Source: Pelagihabitans pacificus (lineage in GTDB: Bacteria; Bacteroidota; Bacteroidia; Flavobacteriales; Flavobacteriaceae). From it: DNA of 64,000 bases. Location of the stretch: assembly GCF_009371985.2 (NCBI RefSeq), contig NZ_VIKU02000010.1, forward strand, positions 1-64,000, written 5' to 3'. The notes beneath the pieces were generated by a model. That model searched no databases and was not told the DNA's origin. It worked only from the letters and a program-made list of their open reading frames with translations. This document shows positions 44,891 to 55,053 of the stretch, piece after piece. The first letter of the stretch is position 1. Every line of letters starts with the position of its first letter. A program made the position numbers and the translations under genes.

Positions 44891-45844
44891 TTGAACGAAC
44901 TTATCCTAGAGCTTACCGAGATTAGTCCGAGAGATTTTTTTGGACAACGAAACCAAAATATCGACTTGCTAAAAAAGTATTTTCCAAAGCTGAAAATTGT
45001 GGCGCGTGGAAGCAAGATCAAGGTCTATGGCGACGAAGAACTTTTGGAGGAATTCGAGCGCCGTTTCGATATGATGACGGCCCACTTTATCAAGTATAAC
45101 AAACTCGATGAAAATGTGATAGAAAGGGTGCTTACGAGTAATGTGGCTTCAGACTATGACACACCCGAAAACAGCGGGGAAACGCTCGTTCATGGGGTGA
45201 ATGGAAAACTCATCAAGGCACAGACCGTGAATCAACGCAAATTGGTCGATGCCAGTATGAAGAACGATATGGTCTTTGCCATCGGTCCTGCGGGTACCGG
45301 CAAAACCTATACCGGGGTGGCCCTTGCAGTCAAGGCCCTAAAAGAAAAGCAGGTAAAACGGATTATTTTGACCCGACCGGCCGTTGAGGCCGGGGAGAAC
45401 CTGGGATTCCTACCAGGCGATTTAAAGGAGAAATTGGACCCCTATATGCAGCCCCTATACGATGCCCTACGGGATATGATCCCTGGTGAGAAGTTGATGC
45501 ATTTTATAGAGAATGGCACCATCCAAATAGCCCCCTTGGCCTTTATGAGAGGACGGACCCTGGACCATGCCTTTGTAATTCTTGACGAAGCACAGAATAC
45601 TACCCATGCACAAATGAAGATGTTTTTGACCCGTATGGGCAAAAGTGCCAAATTCATTATAACCGGGGATCCCGGTCAAATCGATTTGCCTAGAAGGGTG
45701 ATTTCCGGACTGAAGGAAGCCTTGTTGGTACTTAAGGATGTGGAAGGTATATCAATGATTTATTTAGACGATAAGGACGTAATCCGCCATAAACTGGTCA
45801 AGAAGGTAATCGATGCCTATAAAAATATAGAACATCAGAACTAG
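44891..45844 (+). CDS. phoH: PhoH family ATPase
   Basis: 317 residues of the PhoH-like type: N-terminal KH-like part, then an ATPase domain with Walker A GPAGTGKTY (about 133-141) and Walker B AFVILDEAQNTT (about 227-238), and ITGDPGQIDLP. The start is TTG at 44891; the conserved LNELILELTEISPRDFFG follows, and no ATG lies before it. PhoH proteins bind RNA and are thought to act in RNA metabolism. It is the first gene of the rightward strand after the divergent SAM hydrolase. Confidence 0.93.
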   Translation: MNELILELTEISPRDFFGQRNQNIDLLKKYFPKLKIVARGSKIKVYGDEELLEEFERRFDMMTAHFIKYNKLDENVIERVLTSNVASDYDTPENSGETLVHGVNGKLIKAQTVNQRKLVDASMKNDMVFAIGPAGTGKTYTGVALAVKALKEKQVKRIILTRPAVEAGENLGFLPGDLKEKLDPYMQPLYDALRDMIPGEKLMHFIENGTIQIAPLAFMRGRTLDHAFVILDEAQNTTHAQMKMFLTRMGKSAKFIITGDPGQIDLPRRVISGLKEALLVLKDVEGISMIYLDDKDVIRHKLVKKVIDAYKNIEHQN

Positions 45845-46069
45845 GTTCGGAATATGGAATTGGAAACAAGACCTACAAAAATGAAGTGGTGTTTGTCAAG
45901 CGGAGTCGAAACCACAAAGGTTCTGAAATTGATGGGAGCGAAAAAGCAAGGAAAGTGCCAGTTCGGAATATGGCCAACACCTTAAGCTTGCAAAAATGCC
46001 ATCGGAATAATCCAATAAAACAGTAACCATAACAGCACGCAATCGCTATCCCCTGAAGCCAAGACCACT

Positions 46070-47038
46070 ATGAAAAACACCATTACGGATACCAATTTTA
46101 ATTTCCCTGGACAACAAAGTGTATATAAAGGCAAAGTGCGGGAAGTCTATGCTTTGGAAAATGATTTGCTGGTAATGGTCGCTACCGACCGTCTATCGGC
46201 TTTTGATGTAGTAATGCCCAAAGGTATCCCTTATAAAGGTCAGATTCTGAACCAAATTGCAACGAAAATGATGGCCGCGACAGCGGATATTGTGCCCAAT
46301 TGGTTGTTGGCGACACCCGACCCCAATGTGGCAGTAGGACATGCTTGTGAGCCTTTCAAGGTAGAAATGGTCATACGCGGCTATCTGTCAGGGCATGCCG
46401 CCAGGGAATACAGGGCGGGAAAGAGGATACTTTGTGGTGTGTCGATGCCCGATGGGATGCAGGAGAACGATCCCTTTCCGGAACCGATTATTACGCCTGC
46501 TACCAAGGCCGAGAAGGGCGACCATGATGAGGATATTTCCAAAGAGGCGCTTTTAGAAAGAGGTATTGTTTCCCCAAAAGACTATGAAGTGCTGGAGAAT
46601 TATACGACGGCCCTTTTTCAAAGGGGAACAGAGATTGCGGCTGGGAGAGGACTGATACTGGTCGATACCAAATATGAATTTGGAAAGACGAAAGATGGAA
46701 AAATCGTACTGATCGATGAAATACATACCCCCGATTCGTCCCGTTATTTTTATGCGGAGGGTTATCAAGAGCGACAAGATAAAGGGGAGTCCCAGAAGCA
46801 ATTATCGAAGGAATTCGTTCGGCAGTGGCTGATCAGCAAGGGCTTTCAAGGCCTAGAGGGCCAACAGGTCCCGGAAATGTCCGACACCTACATCGAAACG
46901 GTATCGGAACGGTACATCGAATTATACGAGAATATTACTGGGGAAACTTTTGTCAAGGCCGATATCAGCAATATTCAGGAGCGAATCGAACACAATGTGC
47001 TCGATTATCTGAAAAGCCGTACCGGGGCGATACGCTAA
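46070..47038 (+). CDS. purC: Phosphoribosylaminoimidazole-succinocarboxamide synthase
   Basis: 322 residues, the long SAICAR synthase form. Motifs: [39 protein letters not shown] at the N-terminus and [36 protein letters not shown] in the middle. It joins CAIR and aspartate with ATP in purine synthesis. The stop overlaps the end of the convergent exonuclease gene by four bases. In this family, phoH and purC are commonly neighbours. Confidence 0.96.
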   Translation: MKNTITDTNFNFPGQQSVYKGKVREVYALENDLLVMVATDRLSAFDVVMPKGIPYKGQILNQIATKMMAATADIVPNWLLATPDPNVAVGHACEPFKVEMVIRGYLSGHAAREYRAGKRILCGVSMPDGMQENDPFPEPIITPATKAEKGDHDEDISKEALLERGIVSPKDYEVLENYTTALFQRGTEIAAGRGLILVDTKYEFGKTKDGKIVLIDEIHTPDSSRYFYAEGYQERQDKGESQKQLSKEFVRQWLISKGFQGLEGQQVPEMSDTYIETVSERYIELYENITGETFVKADISNIQERIEHNVLDYLKSRTGAIR

Positions 47039-47688
47039 CGCAATAATCTTTTGAGCGTTAGGTCCTTCTTTCCATTAATTTTACCCAATATTTTGAGGAA
47101 GGCCAAGGCCGTAATATAGGCATCGCCCAAGGCGGTATGACGATCTCTTTTGGAGATGTCGAACTTGTCGGCAAGCTCGTCCAAGGTATAATGTTCCTTT
47201 TGCTGTAAAAGCGGTGATTGAATCAAGGTGCGCTTATAGAGTACCGCCGTATCGATCAGCTTATTCCTTAGTTTCGGTAGTCCGTGTCTTTTAAGTGCCC
47301 GGTTGATCATTGTGATATCGAATGCGGTATGGTGGGCGACTATGACCGCATTGCCTACATAGCACAGAAAACGTTGTAACGCCTCTAATTCGGTGATACG
47401 TTCCTGGGCCTCATCCCGTAAAATTCCATGGATTTCCACATTGGCGGCATGGTAAAAGTGCTGCTCCAAGTAGACCTCAAAAGTTTGATCGACGGCAATG
47501 GTATTGTTCAGGATGGTCAACGCTCCAATCGATAAGATGCGGTCATTGTCGTAATCGAATCCGGTGGTTTCGGTATCCAACACGACAAAACGGACTTCCT
47601 CCAATCGCTCCGATAGCCGCTTCCCGAACGTTGTTTCATACGTTTCCCAAAATTCGGGGTAATGCCTTTTCTTTTTGAACGGATTCAT
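47035..47688 (-). CDS. DEDDh 3'-5' exonuclease
   Basis: 217 residues related to the DNA polymerase III epsilon proofreading domain. Exo[20 protein letters not shown]; Exo[14 protein letters not shown]; Exo[18 protein letters not shown] with the DEDDh histidine. It begins with a one-base overlap (TGATG) with the larger gene upstream, so the two are translationally coupled. In other Bacteroidota this pair is linked and may act together in nucleotide or RNA turnover; this role is inference. Confidence 0.92.
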   Translation of the reverse strand: MNPFKKKRHYPEFWETYETTFGKRLSERLEEVRFVVLDTETTGFDYDNDRILSIGALTILNNTIAVDQTFEVYLEQHFYHAANVEIHGILRDEAQERITELEALQRFLCYVGNAVIVAHHTAFDITMINRALKRHGLPKLRNKLIDTAVLYKRTLIQSPLLQQKEHYTLDELADKFDISKRDRHTALGDAYITALAFLKILGKINGKKDLTLKRLLR

Positions 47689-49607
47689 CAGCCCAGCAGA
47701 TTTGATACCTGAAAACGCACCCGAACGAGCTCTTGCAATTCCCGAATGGTCTTAAAGGTTCTCTTTAGCTTCATTTTTTCTTCCTTATTCAGGCGGTCCA
47801 AGGCAATGAAACGCCCCGAATCATTATGTAACAAGCCTTGTTTTGTTCTAAATTTGAGCAATGCCTTGACCGCATAGGAACAGGAGAGGAAAAATTCCCT
47901 CTGCTTCGGTTCGAGCTCGGCCAGTTTTTCAAATCGCTCCGCGGTGCTATTAATGGATTTTATTTGATGTGATAGTACCAAAACCCTTGCTGCGTCGACC
48001 AATGGCATCAACGCTCTTCTCTTAAGGTCGAAAAAGTCCTTATGGGCCCCATCCTCCTCCACCAAAAACTGTCTAAAAAAGCCGGTCGGTGACGGACTCT
48101 GCAATGCACCACTGGCCAAGTGAAGAAAAAAAATGGGATATTTCCCGGTACTTGCAAATATGTGTTGGGTCAGTTGCTCCACAAGAGTACGATCGCCATA
48201 AGTGAGGTTATAATCAAAAAAAATAGAGGAAAGCAGCACTTCGTCAGGTCCCGGATTCACGATCCAATGCAAAACGCGGTCTTTCCATTCCGTAAGGGAA
48301 AGGCACCAGTGTGGATTGGAGGCCATCATCTCCGCCGGACAATAGTCATATCCGATATCCCTCAATCCCTCGGTCACCAATCTTGCCAAGTTCAAAAAAT
48401 AGTCCTTGGTCTCCGAAAGTCGTTCCTGGGGAACATCTTCAAAAATGATCGCATTGTCCTGATCGGTATGCAACAATTGTTCACTTCTCCCTTGACTTCC
48501 CATTGCTAGCCAAGCAAATTTGACCGGTGGAGGTGCGTCCATTTTTTTCAGCGCCAAGAGTATCACCTGTTTGGCAGAGGCGTCGTTGAGTTCCGAGATA
48601 ATTTTCAGGATCAGTGTGAGCGGAATATTTTGGTCCAGATATCCTTTGAGTAATTGGGTTACCCGAAATCGAATGGGCTTTAGCTTTTTGATTTTCCGTA
48701 CCCTTTTGATCGCTTTTAGCAATACGGCTGGGTTGTTCCCCAGCTCCAGCATCAAATCGTGTTTGGAAAGGATGCCCACCGCCTCGGTATTCGGGGTGCC
48801 ATCCTGGGTGAGGCACAGATGGCTGATATTGCTCTTCATCATAGCCATCTGGGTCTGCGCGATGGTCATCTTTTTGGGATAGGTAATGACCGGGGAGCTC
48901 ATGATGCTGCTCGCTGGCGCCGTAATGGGAAAAAGACCGGTGGCAATCTTGTTGCGGAGGTCCTTATCGGTAATGATCCCAACGGGTAGCTGTCGCTCCA
49001 CTACGAGCATGGCACCCACCTTTTTCTTGGTCATCTTCCTGGCAATCGATTTGATATCCGTTTCCGGTGAGCAGGAGACGATTTTTTTTGAATAGGCAAT
49101 GGGTTGTAAATCGAAAAGCATCGGATGGGCTTCCGTGTTCCTATTTTCCTTTTCACCATATAAGTTACCTTGATGCCTATTTGCATAGGGATTTCTCGTG
49201 TTCGACGCAAAACTCTCGATCAAGAAATTCCCTACTTCTTCGTAGGTTTGGGTCAGTGGTTTAAACGCATTTATGGGAATCGCATACAGAATGCTTTCCT
49301 CGTAGGCCACAGCCTCCATTTTGTAGTTTTCGTTTGCCATCAGTGGCCGCAGGCCAAAAATATCCCCTTCATCGCACAGGTCGACAATCGTTTTGTCCGG
49401 CCTTTTCCGCAGCAGAACCGCTCCTTTATGGACTACGTAAAAGCAGGTATGGGGCACCTCTTCCTCTTGGAATACCAGACTGTCCTTTTCCTTATAAACA
49501 ATGGAAATTTCGGTGGAAAGCTTTTCAAGGTCTTTTTCATGAAGCTCGTTAAAAGGAGGAAAGTCCTTGAGAAAATCCGCCACCCTTTCGGAAATAGTAT
49601 TCTTCAT
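47688..49607 (-). CDS. CNMP-CBS-DUF294 nucleotidyltransferase-like signalling protein
   Basis: 639 residues with an N-terminal cyclic-nucleotide-binding-like domain (about 12-135; PPFNELHEKDLEKLS, CDEGDIFGLRPLM), two CBS domains (about 175-300) and a DUF294 nucleotidyltransferase domain with WLAMGSQGRSEQLLHTDQDNAIIFED (about 357-383) holding the GS and paired Asp residues, plus its helical C-terminal domain. Family members are proposed to link nucleotide sensing to a nucleotidyl transfer. Coupled to the exonuclease that follows. The ligand is not known. Confidence 0.92.
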   Translation of the reverse strand: MKNTISERVADFLKDFPPFNELHEKDLEKLSTEISIVYKEKDSLVFQEEEVPHTCFYVVHKGAVLLRKRPDKTIVDLCDEGDIFGLRPLMANENYKMEAVAYEESILYAIPINAFKPLTQTYEEVGNFLIESFASNTRNPYANRHQGNLYGEKENRNTEAHPMLFDLQPIAYSKKIVSCSPETDIKSIARKMTKKKVGAMLVVERQLPVGIITDKDLRNKIATGLFPITAPASSIMSSPVITYPKKMTIAQTQMAMMKSNISHLCLTQDGTPNTEAVGILSKHDLMLELGNNPAVLLKAIKRVRKIKKLKPIRFRVTQLLKGYLDQNIPLTLILKIISELNDASAKQVILLALKKMDAPPPVKFAWLAMGSQGRSEQLLHTDQDNAIIFEDVPQERLSETKDYFLNLARLVTEGLRDIGYDYCPAEMMASNPHWCLSLTEWKDRVLHWIVNPGPDEVLLSSIFFDYNLTYGDRTLVEQLTQHIFASTGKYPIFFLHLASGALQSPSPTGFFRQFLVEEDGAHKDFFDLKRRALMPLVDAARVLVLSHQIKSINSTAERFEKLAELEPKQREFFLSCSYAVKALLKFRTKQGLLHNDSGRFIALDRLNKEEKMKLKRTFKTIRELQELVRVRFQVSNLLG

Positions 49608-49738
49608 CGACTGGTATTTAACGTTAAAGTTAGTCGACTTCCTTGGTATTGCAAAGAAAACACTCGCTATTGCATTTGAACGCTATTCAAATCCATCAGG
49701 AACCTGAGGTTGCAGTGGTTGGAGGTAGTTGGCCGTCC

Positions 49739-51163
49739 TCAGGTCGAAGTGCCGAGCGGCCTTCTTTGTAAAAACTTACTAAATATCAAGAACAAGATGC
49801 CGCAAAGTACCCAGGCCGGAAGCGTCACGAAGGATAAAAACACTTCGAACCGTATGGAGATAAAATAAAAAAGCCCAAAACTGATGGCCCATGCCCACAG
49901 TACCGACTTATTGTAATTGATCTGTGCAATCTCGGCGTAATTCCGTACGATACCTGCCCGTTCGTGAAAAAAATGCTCGAACACGATGACGGCACCAACA
50001 GGAGCCAAAATGAATCCGTAGAGCGCCACAAAGTCCAACAATTTCATCGCAAAGGCTGGGAATAGTCCCGCCACCGTGGCCACGGTTCCCGCAAGAATCG
50101 TTACCCAGAAGGTAGACGCCTTGGGGATAATCGCCTGAAAGGCGAGTCCGGCCCGGTAAATGGTCGGGTTGGCGGTTGTCCAGCCCGCAAGCACCACTGC
50201 AATGATTCCAAAAAGGCCGATGGCGTTATCGGCCAAAGGTCCCGGAGCAACCGGGGGGGCTTCACCGTTGGACAAAAATGCCTGGGCCTCGGGGGATTTT
50301 AAGTACACCGCGTACAGTAGGGCCGCTGCAATCCATGCCATGTAATGGCCAATATACATTCCCGCTGCGGTCGTCCACCCGGAACTGGCTTTTTTTGCAA
50401 ACCGGAAAACCGAAAGGTCCGACATGCCGATATGCATGGCGGCATTGGCGAACCAAGACCAGATGACCACATGCCAGAAGGTATATTTAATTTGTCCGGG
50501 AAAGGGATCGGACCCCGAGCCCCAAATGTTCCAAAAATCGGAAAAGCTTTTTACGCCGAGTTGGTTCAGCGCGACGATACCGCAAGCCAAAAAGGCCAAA
50601 ACAATCAGGGGAGACATCCAATTCGCTGCTTTTGAAACAGTGTCATAACCCTTGGAGGCTACTAAGGAAATAACAGCTCCCACTGCGAGCACTACCAGGA
50701 TAAAGGTAGGTCCGTTGGGTAGGGTATCGGTCAGTTTCGGCATTTCCATATCAAAAGGAATCCCCACGGCCGTCGCCGAAACCGTAATCATAGCCCCTGC
50801 CAGAAAGCAAAAGAGGATGCCGTTGGCCAAATTATAGCCGACGACCAGTTTTCTCCCACATATTTTTTCTAATTGATAATAGAGGGTCAACCGATGTTTC
50901 ACCGCAATCTCTGCCGTAAGGAATCGCCAGCTAAGTACGGCCATGAGATTGCCCAACAACAACCCAATGATCAAATCAAAGGCACTTACACCGGCGGTCA
51001 GGAATAGGGGGCCGATGGTAAACTCGGTTCCTGCGGCATGCTCCCCGGCATACATCCCCAAAAAGCTTTTCCAACTTTTTAGTTTTGATGGGGGAACCCG
51101 TTCCCGTTCGAACTCACCGCCTGCAAGTTCCTCTATTTCTTCATCAATGTTATACTGGCCCAT
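49739..51163 (-). CDS. NCS1-like permease in the rhamnose operon
   Basis: 474 residues with about twelve transmembrane helices, of the purine/cytosine-permease (NCS1) type: WKSFLGMYAGEHAAGTEFTIGPLFLTAG at helix 1, VVIWSWFANAAMHIGMSDLSVFRFAKK in the middle, and ANPTIYRAGLAFQAI. It is the last of the rhamnose genes, 12 bases after the lactate dehydrogenase gene. No RhaT or MFS sugar carrier is in the operon, so this permease is the candidate importer of L-rhamnose or of lactate, an inference from context. No nucleobase gene is close. Confidence 0.85.
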   Translation of the reverse strand: MGQYNIDEEIEELAGGEFERERVPPSKLKSWKSFLGMYAGEHAAGTEFTIGPLFLTAGVSAFDLIIGLLLGNLMAVLSWRFLTAEIAVKHRLTLYYQLEKICGRKLVVGYNLANGILFCFLAGAMITVSATAVGIPFDMEMPKLTDTLPNGPTFILVVLAVGAVISLVASKGYDTVSKAANWMSPLIVLAFLACGIVALNQLGVKSFSDFWNIWGSGSDPFPGQIKYTFWHVVIWSWFANAAMHIGMSDLSVFRFAKKASSGWTTAAGMYIGHYMAWIAAALLYAVYLKSPEAQAFLSNGEAPPVAPGPLADNAIGLFGIIAVVLAGWTTANPTIYRAGLAFQAIIPKASTFWVTILAGTVATVAGLFPAFAMKLLDFVALYGFILAPVGAVIVFEHFFHERAGIVRNYAEIAQINYNKSVLWAWAISFGLFYFISIRFEVFLSFVTLPAWVLCGILFLIFSKFLQRRPLGTST

Positions 51164-51175
51164 AATGGTCGGTGG

Positions 51176-52321
51176 TTATATCAAATGATTCGGTAGGTCT
51201 TCGACCCGTTCACAACAGAGTTGGTCCATTACTTGTTTGAACTGTGTCTTTAACATACCGATGGTATGGTCACCTCCTTGGGTTCCCAAGGCCCCGACAC
51301 CGTACATAAAAGAACGTCCCATAAAAGTGAATTTGGCGCCGCTCGCTATCGCCCTTGCAACATCCGGACCTGATCGGAGCCCACTGTCAATCATAATTTC
51401 GATTTGATTACCGTAGGGGCCGGCCACCTCTTGAAGGGTGCCAATGGTCGATTGGGCTGCATCCAACTGGCGGCCACCATGGTTGGAGAGGATTATACCA
51501 TCAAACCCCATTCGAATCGCATCTTGGGTATCTTGCTCCGAGGCGACGCCTTTTAGGACCAGTTTTCCTTTCCATTTATCCCGTATGGGTTTTATTTTTT
51601 CCTCGTTTAGGCGTCCTGAAAAGGTTTTGTCCATAAAAGCGCCGAGCTGTCTAAGGTTCAATCCTTCCGGTGTGTAAGGCTTGAGGGTCTCGAAGGTAGG
51701 TTGACCGTACTTTAAGGTATGAAATGCCCAAGTAGGTTTCCCCAAAATTTGGAGGATGTTGGAAACGGACATTTTTGGTGGTAACGCCAAGCCATTTTTA
51801 AAGTCCCTCGGGCGAAATCCAAAAGTGGGTACATCGCAAAGCAATACCAATACCGGACAACCGGCCGCCGAGGCACGGTCGATAATGGAATCACGAATAA
51901 CATCATCTACGGGATTGTACAATTGGAACCAAGCGTTTCCTTCGGTGATTTCGCTGGCCTTTTCGATATCCATGGTCGTTACCGTACTCAGGATAAAAGG
52001 AATATTATGTTTAAAGGCCGCCTTTGCCAAGATCGCAGGGGAGTTGGGCCACATCAATCCCTGGAGGCCCACCGGGGCGATGCCAAAAGGGGCATCGAAC
52101 TCCATTCCCAGGATTTTGGTCTTGGTCGAACTGGTACCGCGATTCCGAAGATATCGGGGTTGTAACTGCACTTTTCGTATCTCAGCGGTATTTCGCGCAA
52201 GGCTCACATCCTCGTTGCAACCCCCATCGAGATATTCAAAGGCAAATCGCGGGATACGTAATCGTGCCTTGTCTCTTAGGTCATCAACAGAAGGATAAGC
52301 GGTATTGAATGGGGGTGCCAT
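51176..52321 (-). CDS. lldD: FMN-dependent alpha-hydroxy acid (L-lactate) dehydrogenase
   Basis: 381 residues of the glycolate oxidase/L-lactate dehydrogenase family. N-terminal ARLRIPRFAFEYLDGGCNEDVSLARN; active-site SNHGGRQLDAAQST near 280 with the catalytic His and Arg; LVLLCDVPTFGFRPRDFKNG in the barrel. It oxidises an (S)-2-hydroxy acid using FMN. In the rhamnose pathway L-lactaldehyde is oxidised to L-lactate, so this enzyme would make pyruvate. Six bases separate it from the kinase gene. Confidence 0.9.
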   Translation of the reverse strand: MAPPFNTAYPSVDDLRDKARLRIPRFAFEYLDGGCNEDVSLARNTAEIRKVQLQPRYLRNRGTSSTKTKILGMEFDAPFGIAPVGLQGLMWPNSPAILAKAAFKHNIPFILSTVTTMDIEKASEITEGNAWFQLYNPVDDVIRDSIIDRASAAGCPVLVLLCDVPTFGFRPRDFKNGLALPPKMSVSNILQILGKPTWAFHTLKYGQPTFETLKPYTPEGLNLRQLGAFMDKTFSGRLNEEKIKPIRDKWKGKLVLKGVASEQDTQDAIRMGFDGIILSNHGGRQLDAAQSTIGTLQEVAGPYGNQIEIMIDSGLRSGPDVARAIASGAKFTFMGRSFMYGVGALGTQGGDHTIGMLKTQFKQVMDQLCCERVEDLPNHLI

Positions 52322-52327
52322 AGCAAA

Positions 52328-53698
52328 TTATTTAGTGATAAAAGGTAGGTGTTTTTTAAGACTGTAGTGCTTTTTGAGGAATTTTCGATCCAGTCTTTTA
52401 TCCGATATAACCATCGCGGCACCAAGGGCGGAACCGAGGGATGCGTCGGTAGTTTGCACTTTCATGTCGCCCAAATAACGCGAGAGCAGTTTTATAAAAC
52501 AATCGTTGTTGCTAAATCCTCCGTCGACATACAACCTTTTAATTTTAGTATGGCCCTGTGCCATTTTGATACTTTTTACCTGAAGCTGTACAAGTTTCAC
52601 CATTAAATGATGGTATGCCTCCTCGAAGGAGTCATAGCGAATGTCGGTAGCTACCGGCATGGTATCGGTGGCCAGCACTTCCCATTTGAACGAGGGCTGC
52701 AGCCCCTTAGCGATGTTGGCATAGATGGCCTCATCAAACCGCACTTTTTTGTGATAGTCCTTTGAAAGATGGAAGTGTTCGGAAAGCTTAGCTACCTGAA
52801 TGGTGTATTCGTTTCCTAAAAAAAGGCGGGTCGCGCGCACCGGCTTGCCATCGACACCTAGGAAATCAATACAATCATCTTTAATGCTCGTCTGTTGTAG
52901 GGATTCTTGGGAAAAAGGATTCATGGTAATACTCCAAGTTCCCGTGGAAACCAATAGAAACTTTTTCTTGATGCTGCGTATATAAGGCAAGAGGGCGGCA
53001 GAGCTGTCATGGATACCCGTCCCGAATCGGATGCGCTTGCCCTTATAGACTTTATGGATACTCGTCCGGGCGGAAACAATCGGAGGAAACAGGCTATGTA
53101 AGCCTTCCTTATAAATCCATTCGTGGTAGTCTTGCTTTCCGAAATCCCATAGGGCCGTATGGCAGCCGATACTGGTATATTCACTTAAGGGTATCCCGGT
53201 AAAAAGGTAACTGATATATTGCGGAAGGTGTAACGAATAGCGAATCTTTTTAAAGATTGCCGGTCTGTTTTGTTTCAACCAATACAGTTGCATTCCTGAA
53301 TTGAGCATGCCCAAGTAGGGAGCTCCGGTATTCTGGGTAAAGGTTTCTTCGGGACCGTATTGCCCAAAAAAAGATTGCTTTATACCTTCTTCAAGCGGTT
53401 TGGTGTAGTTATACAGGGGGGTAAGCACTTCCCCTTTCCCGTCCAAGTGTACCAAACTGGCACCATAGGTAGAAAAGTTTACGGCCCTAACATCGTATGT
53501 TCTTTCTTGTAGAACGCGGTTAATAACACTTCGCAGCCATCTTTGTACGGCCTTGAGATCTTCCGTTATAAATCCGTCTTCATCCTCGATGGGCTCGAAC
53601 GAGGCGTATTCCCGATATACTTCCTGGAACGTGTCGTCAAAAAGAAAGAACTTTTTGTTCGTTTTTCCAATATCGAATACGGCGGTTACTTTTTTCAT
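52328..53698 (-). CDS. FGGY-family rhamnulokinase (predicted)
   Basis: 456 residues of the FGGY sugar kinase family. ATP-site phosphate loop DIGKTNKKFFLFD; central STGTWSITMNPF and a late YVDGGFSNNDCFIKLLS with GSALGAAMV, all conserved in the fold. Catalytic Asp in GTGIHDSSAALLPY. Because it lies between an L-rhamnose isomerase and the aldolase gene it is predicted to phosphorylate L-rhamnulose at O1. It is only distantly like E. coli RhaB, so fuculokinase-type substrates are an alternative. Confidence 0.87.
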   Translation of the reverse strand: MKKVTAVFDIGKTNKKFFLFDDTFQEVYREYASFEPIEDEDGFITEDLKAVQRWLRSVINRVLQERTYDVRAVNFSTYGASLVHLDGKGEVLTPLYNYTKPLEEGIKQSFFGQYGPEETFTQNTGAPYLGMLNSGMQLYWLKQNRPAIFKKIRYSLHLPQYISYLFTGIPLSEYTSIGCHTALWDFGKQDYHEWIYKEGLHSLFPPIVSARTSIHKVYKGKRIRFGTGIHDSSAALLPYIRSIKKKFLLVSTGTWSITMNPFSQESLQQTSIKDDCIDFLGVDGKPVRATRLFLGNEYTIQVAKLSEHFHLSKDYHKKVRFDEAIYANIAKGLQPSFKWEVLATDTMPVATDIRYDSFEEAYHHLMVKLVQLQVKSIKMAQGHTKIKRLYVDGGFSNNDCFIKLLSRYLGDMKVQTTDASLGSALGAAMVISDKRLDRKFLKKHYSLKKHLPFITK

Positions 53699-53705
53699 GG
53701 TATCT

Positions 53706-54986
53706 CTATAATCCAGTGGCTACGGATTCCGTACCTCGCTCATCGACCAAGGTTTTTCTGATTTTCAGGTCGCGATAGGCCTGCAGCGGGTACAAAGCGC
53801 CTCCTGCTTTCAGTCTCGTTTTTTGTAGTAACGGCCTTATGTCGGTGCGATAGGCTGCCTGTAGCATTTCTTGACAACCAACCACATCATGTGCTTCCTG
53901 TGCTTCACGGAGCGCTTTCTGGTCTACCAACAAGGCCTTTGCATAGGCTTCTTGAATGGCCTCTAGGGATTGCATCAAATCTTCCAGCGGATCTTTAATA
54001 TTGTGGCTTGCATCGATCATCCAGGAGGGGTAGGGGTTTTGTGGATTGTTGTTCATGCCGTACACCAATTCATTGAAAATCAAGAAAAGGGCGTAGGGTT
54101 TGACGCTTCCCACCGTGCTATCGTCATCCCCATACTTACTATCGTTAAAATGGAAACCGCCCAATTTGCCTTTGAGCATGAGAATGGAAACGATTTGTTC
54201 GATATTGGTATTGGGCAGGTGATGTCCCAAATCTACTAGGGTATACGCTTTCTCTCCACAGGCATTGGCGAGCATAAAGGAGGTGCCCCAATCCTGTATA
54301 ACGGTGCTGTAGAAATTTGGCTCGTAGGGTTTGTACTCGATAAAGAGTTTCCAGTCCTCGGGCAAATGGGAATAAATTCGCTTCAGGCTGTCTTCGGTAT
54401 ACTGAAGCGATGTCTGAAAATTATTCTGTCCGGGAAAGTTGCTACCATCCGCCAACCAAACGGTTACGCTTTTGGAACCGAGACGCTTACCGATTTCGAT
54501 TACTTCAATATTGTGTTGGATGGCCTGTTCCCGAACGGCTTTCTCGGTATTGCTCAATGAACCGTACTTGTAGCTTTCGGCATGGGTTTTTTGGTCTTGG
54601 AAGGTATTGGAATTTACCGCATCGAAAACGAGGCCATGGGACGCGGCCCTTTCTTTAATTGCCGAGTAATCCTCTGGAATATCCCAGGGTATATGCAGGG
54701 AGATGGCCCCAGCGGTTTGGGTGAGGGCGTGCAAGATCCCTACGTCATCCAGTTTTTGTTCCAAACTGGAGGGTTCCCCTGGATAAGAAAACCGGCCAAA
54801 ACGGGTTCCGCCCGCTCCCAACGCCCAACTTGGAATGGCTACTTGGAAGTCGCAGAGCTGCTGCACCAGATCCGCTACGTTGATATCTTGCCGAGTGAGG
54901 TTGTTTGCCAAGAAATCAAATTGTGATTCGTGGTCGCTTAGGGACTTTTTATTCTGTTCCTGTATACGCTCGCTATTCAGTCTCAT
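53706..54986 (-). CDS. rhaI: L-rhamnose isomerase (RhaI type)
   Basis: 426 residues of the xylose-isomerase-like TIM barrel family, closest in features to the Pseudomonas stutzeri L-rhamnose isomerase (430). Motifs: PSWALGAGGTRFGRF at the substrate end, LFIEYKPYEPNF with the metal Glu, VDLGHHLPNTNIEQI, and GGFHFNDSKYGDDDSTVGS with His and Asp ligands. It converts L-rhamnose to L-rhamnulose. First step of the operon's pathway; 7 bases before the kinase. Confidence 0.9.
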   Translation of the reverse strand: MRLNSERIQEQNKKSLSDHESQFDFLANNLTRQDINVADLVQQLCDFQVAIPSWALGAGGTRFGRFSYPGEPSSLEQKLDDVGILHALTQTAGAISLHIPWDIPEDYSAIKERAASHGLVFDAVNSNTFQDQKTHAESYKYGSLSNTEKAVREQAIQHNIEVIEIGKRLGSKSVTVWLADGSNFPGQNNFQTSLQYTEDSLKRIYSHLPEDWKLFIEYKPYEPNFYSTVIQDWGTSFMLANACGEKAYTLVDLGHHLPNTNIEQIVSILMLKGKLGGFHFNDSKYGDDDSTVGSVKPYALFLIFNELVYGMNNNPQNPYPSWMIDASHNIKDPLEDLMQSLEAIQEAYAKALLVDQKALREAQEAHDVVGCQEMLQAAYRTDIRPLLQKTRLKAGGALYPLQAYRDLKIRKTLVDERGTESVATGL

Positions 54987-55053
54987 TTGAATGATTGCTG
55001 TAAATGCCCACGGACCAATGAACGTGAACAGTTTCTAAACTAATGAAATTGTT

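Noticed and set aside
45854-45988. 44-codon frame in the phoH-purC gap
   Set aside because: Too short, no homology that I recognise, and composed of the direct repeat.
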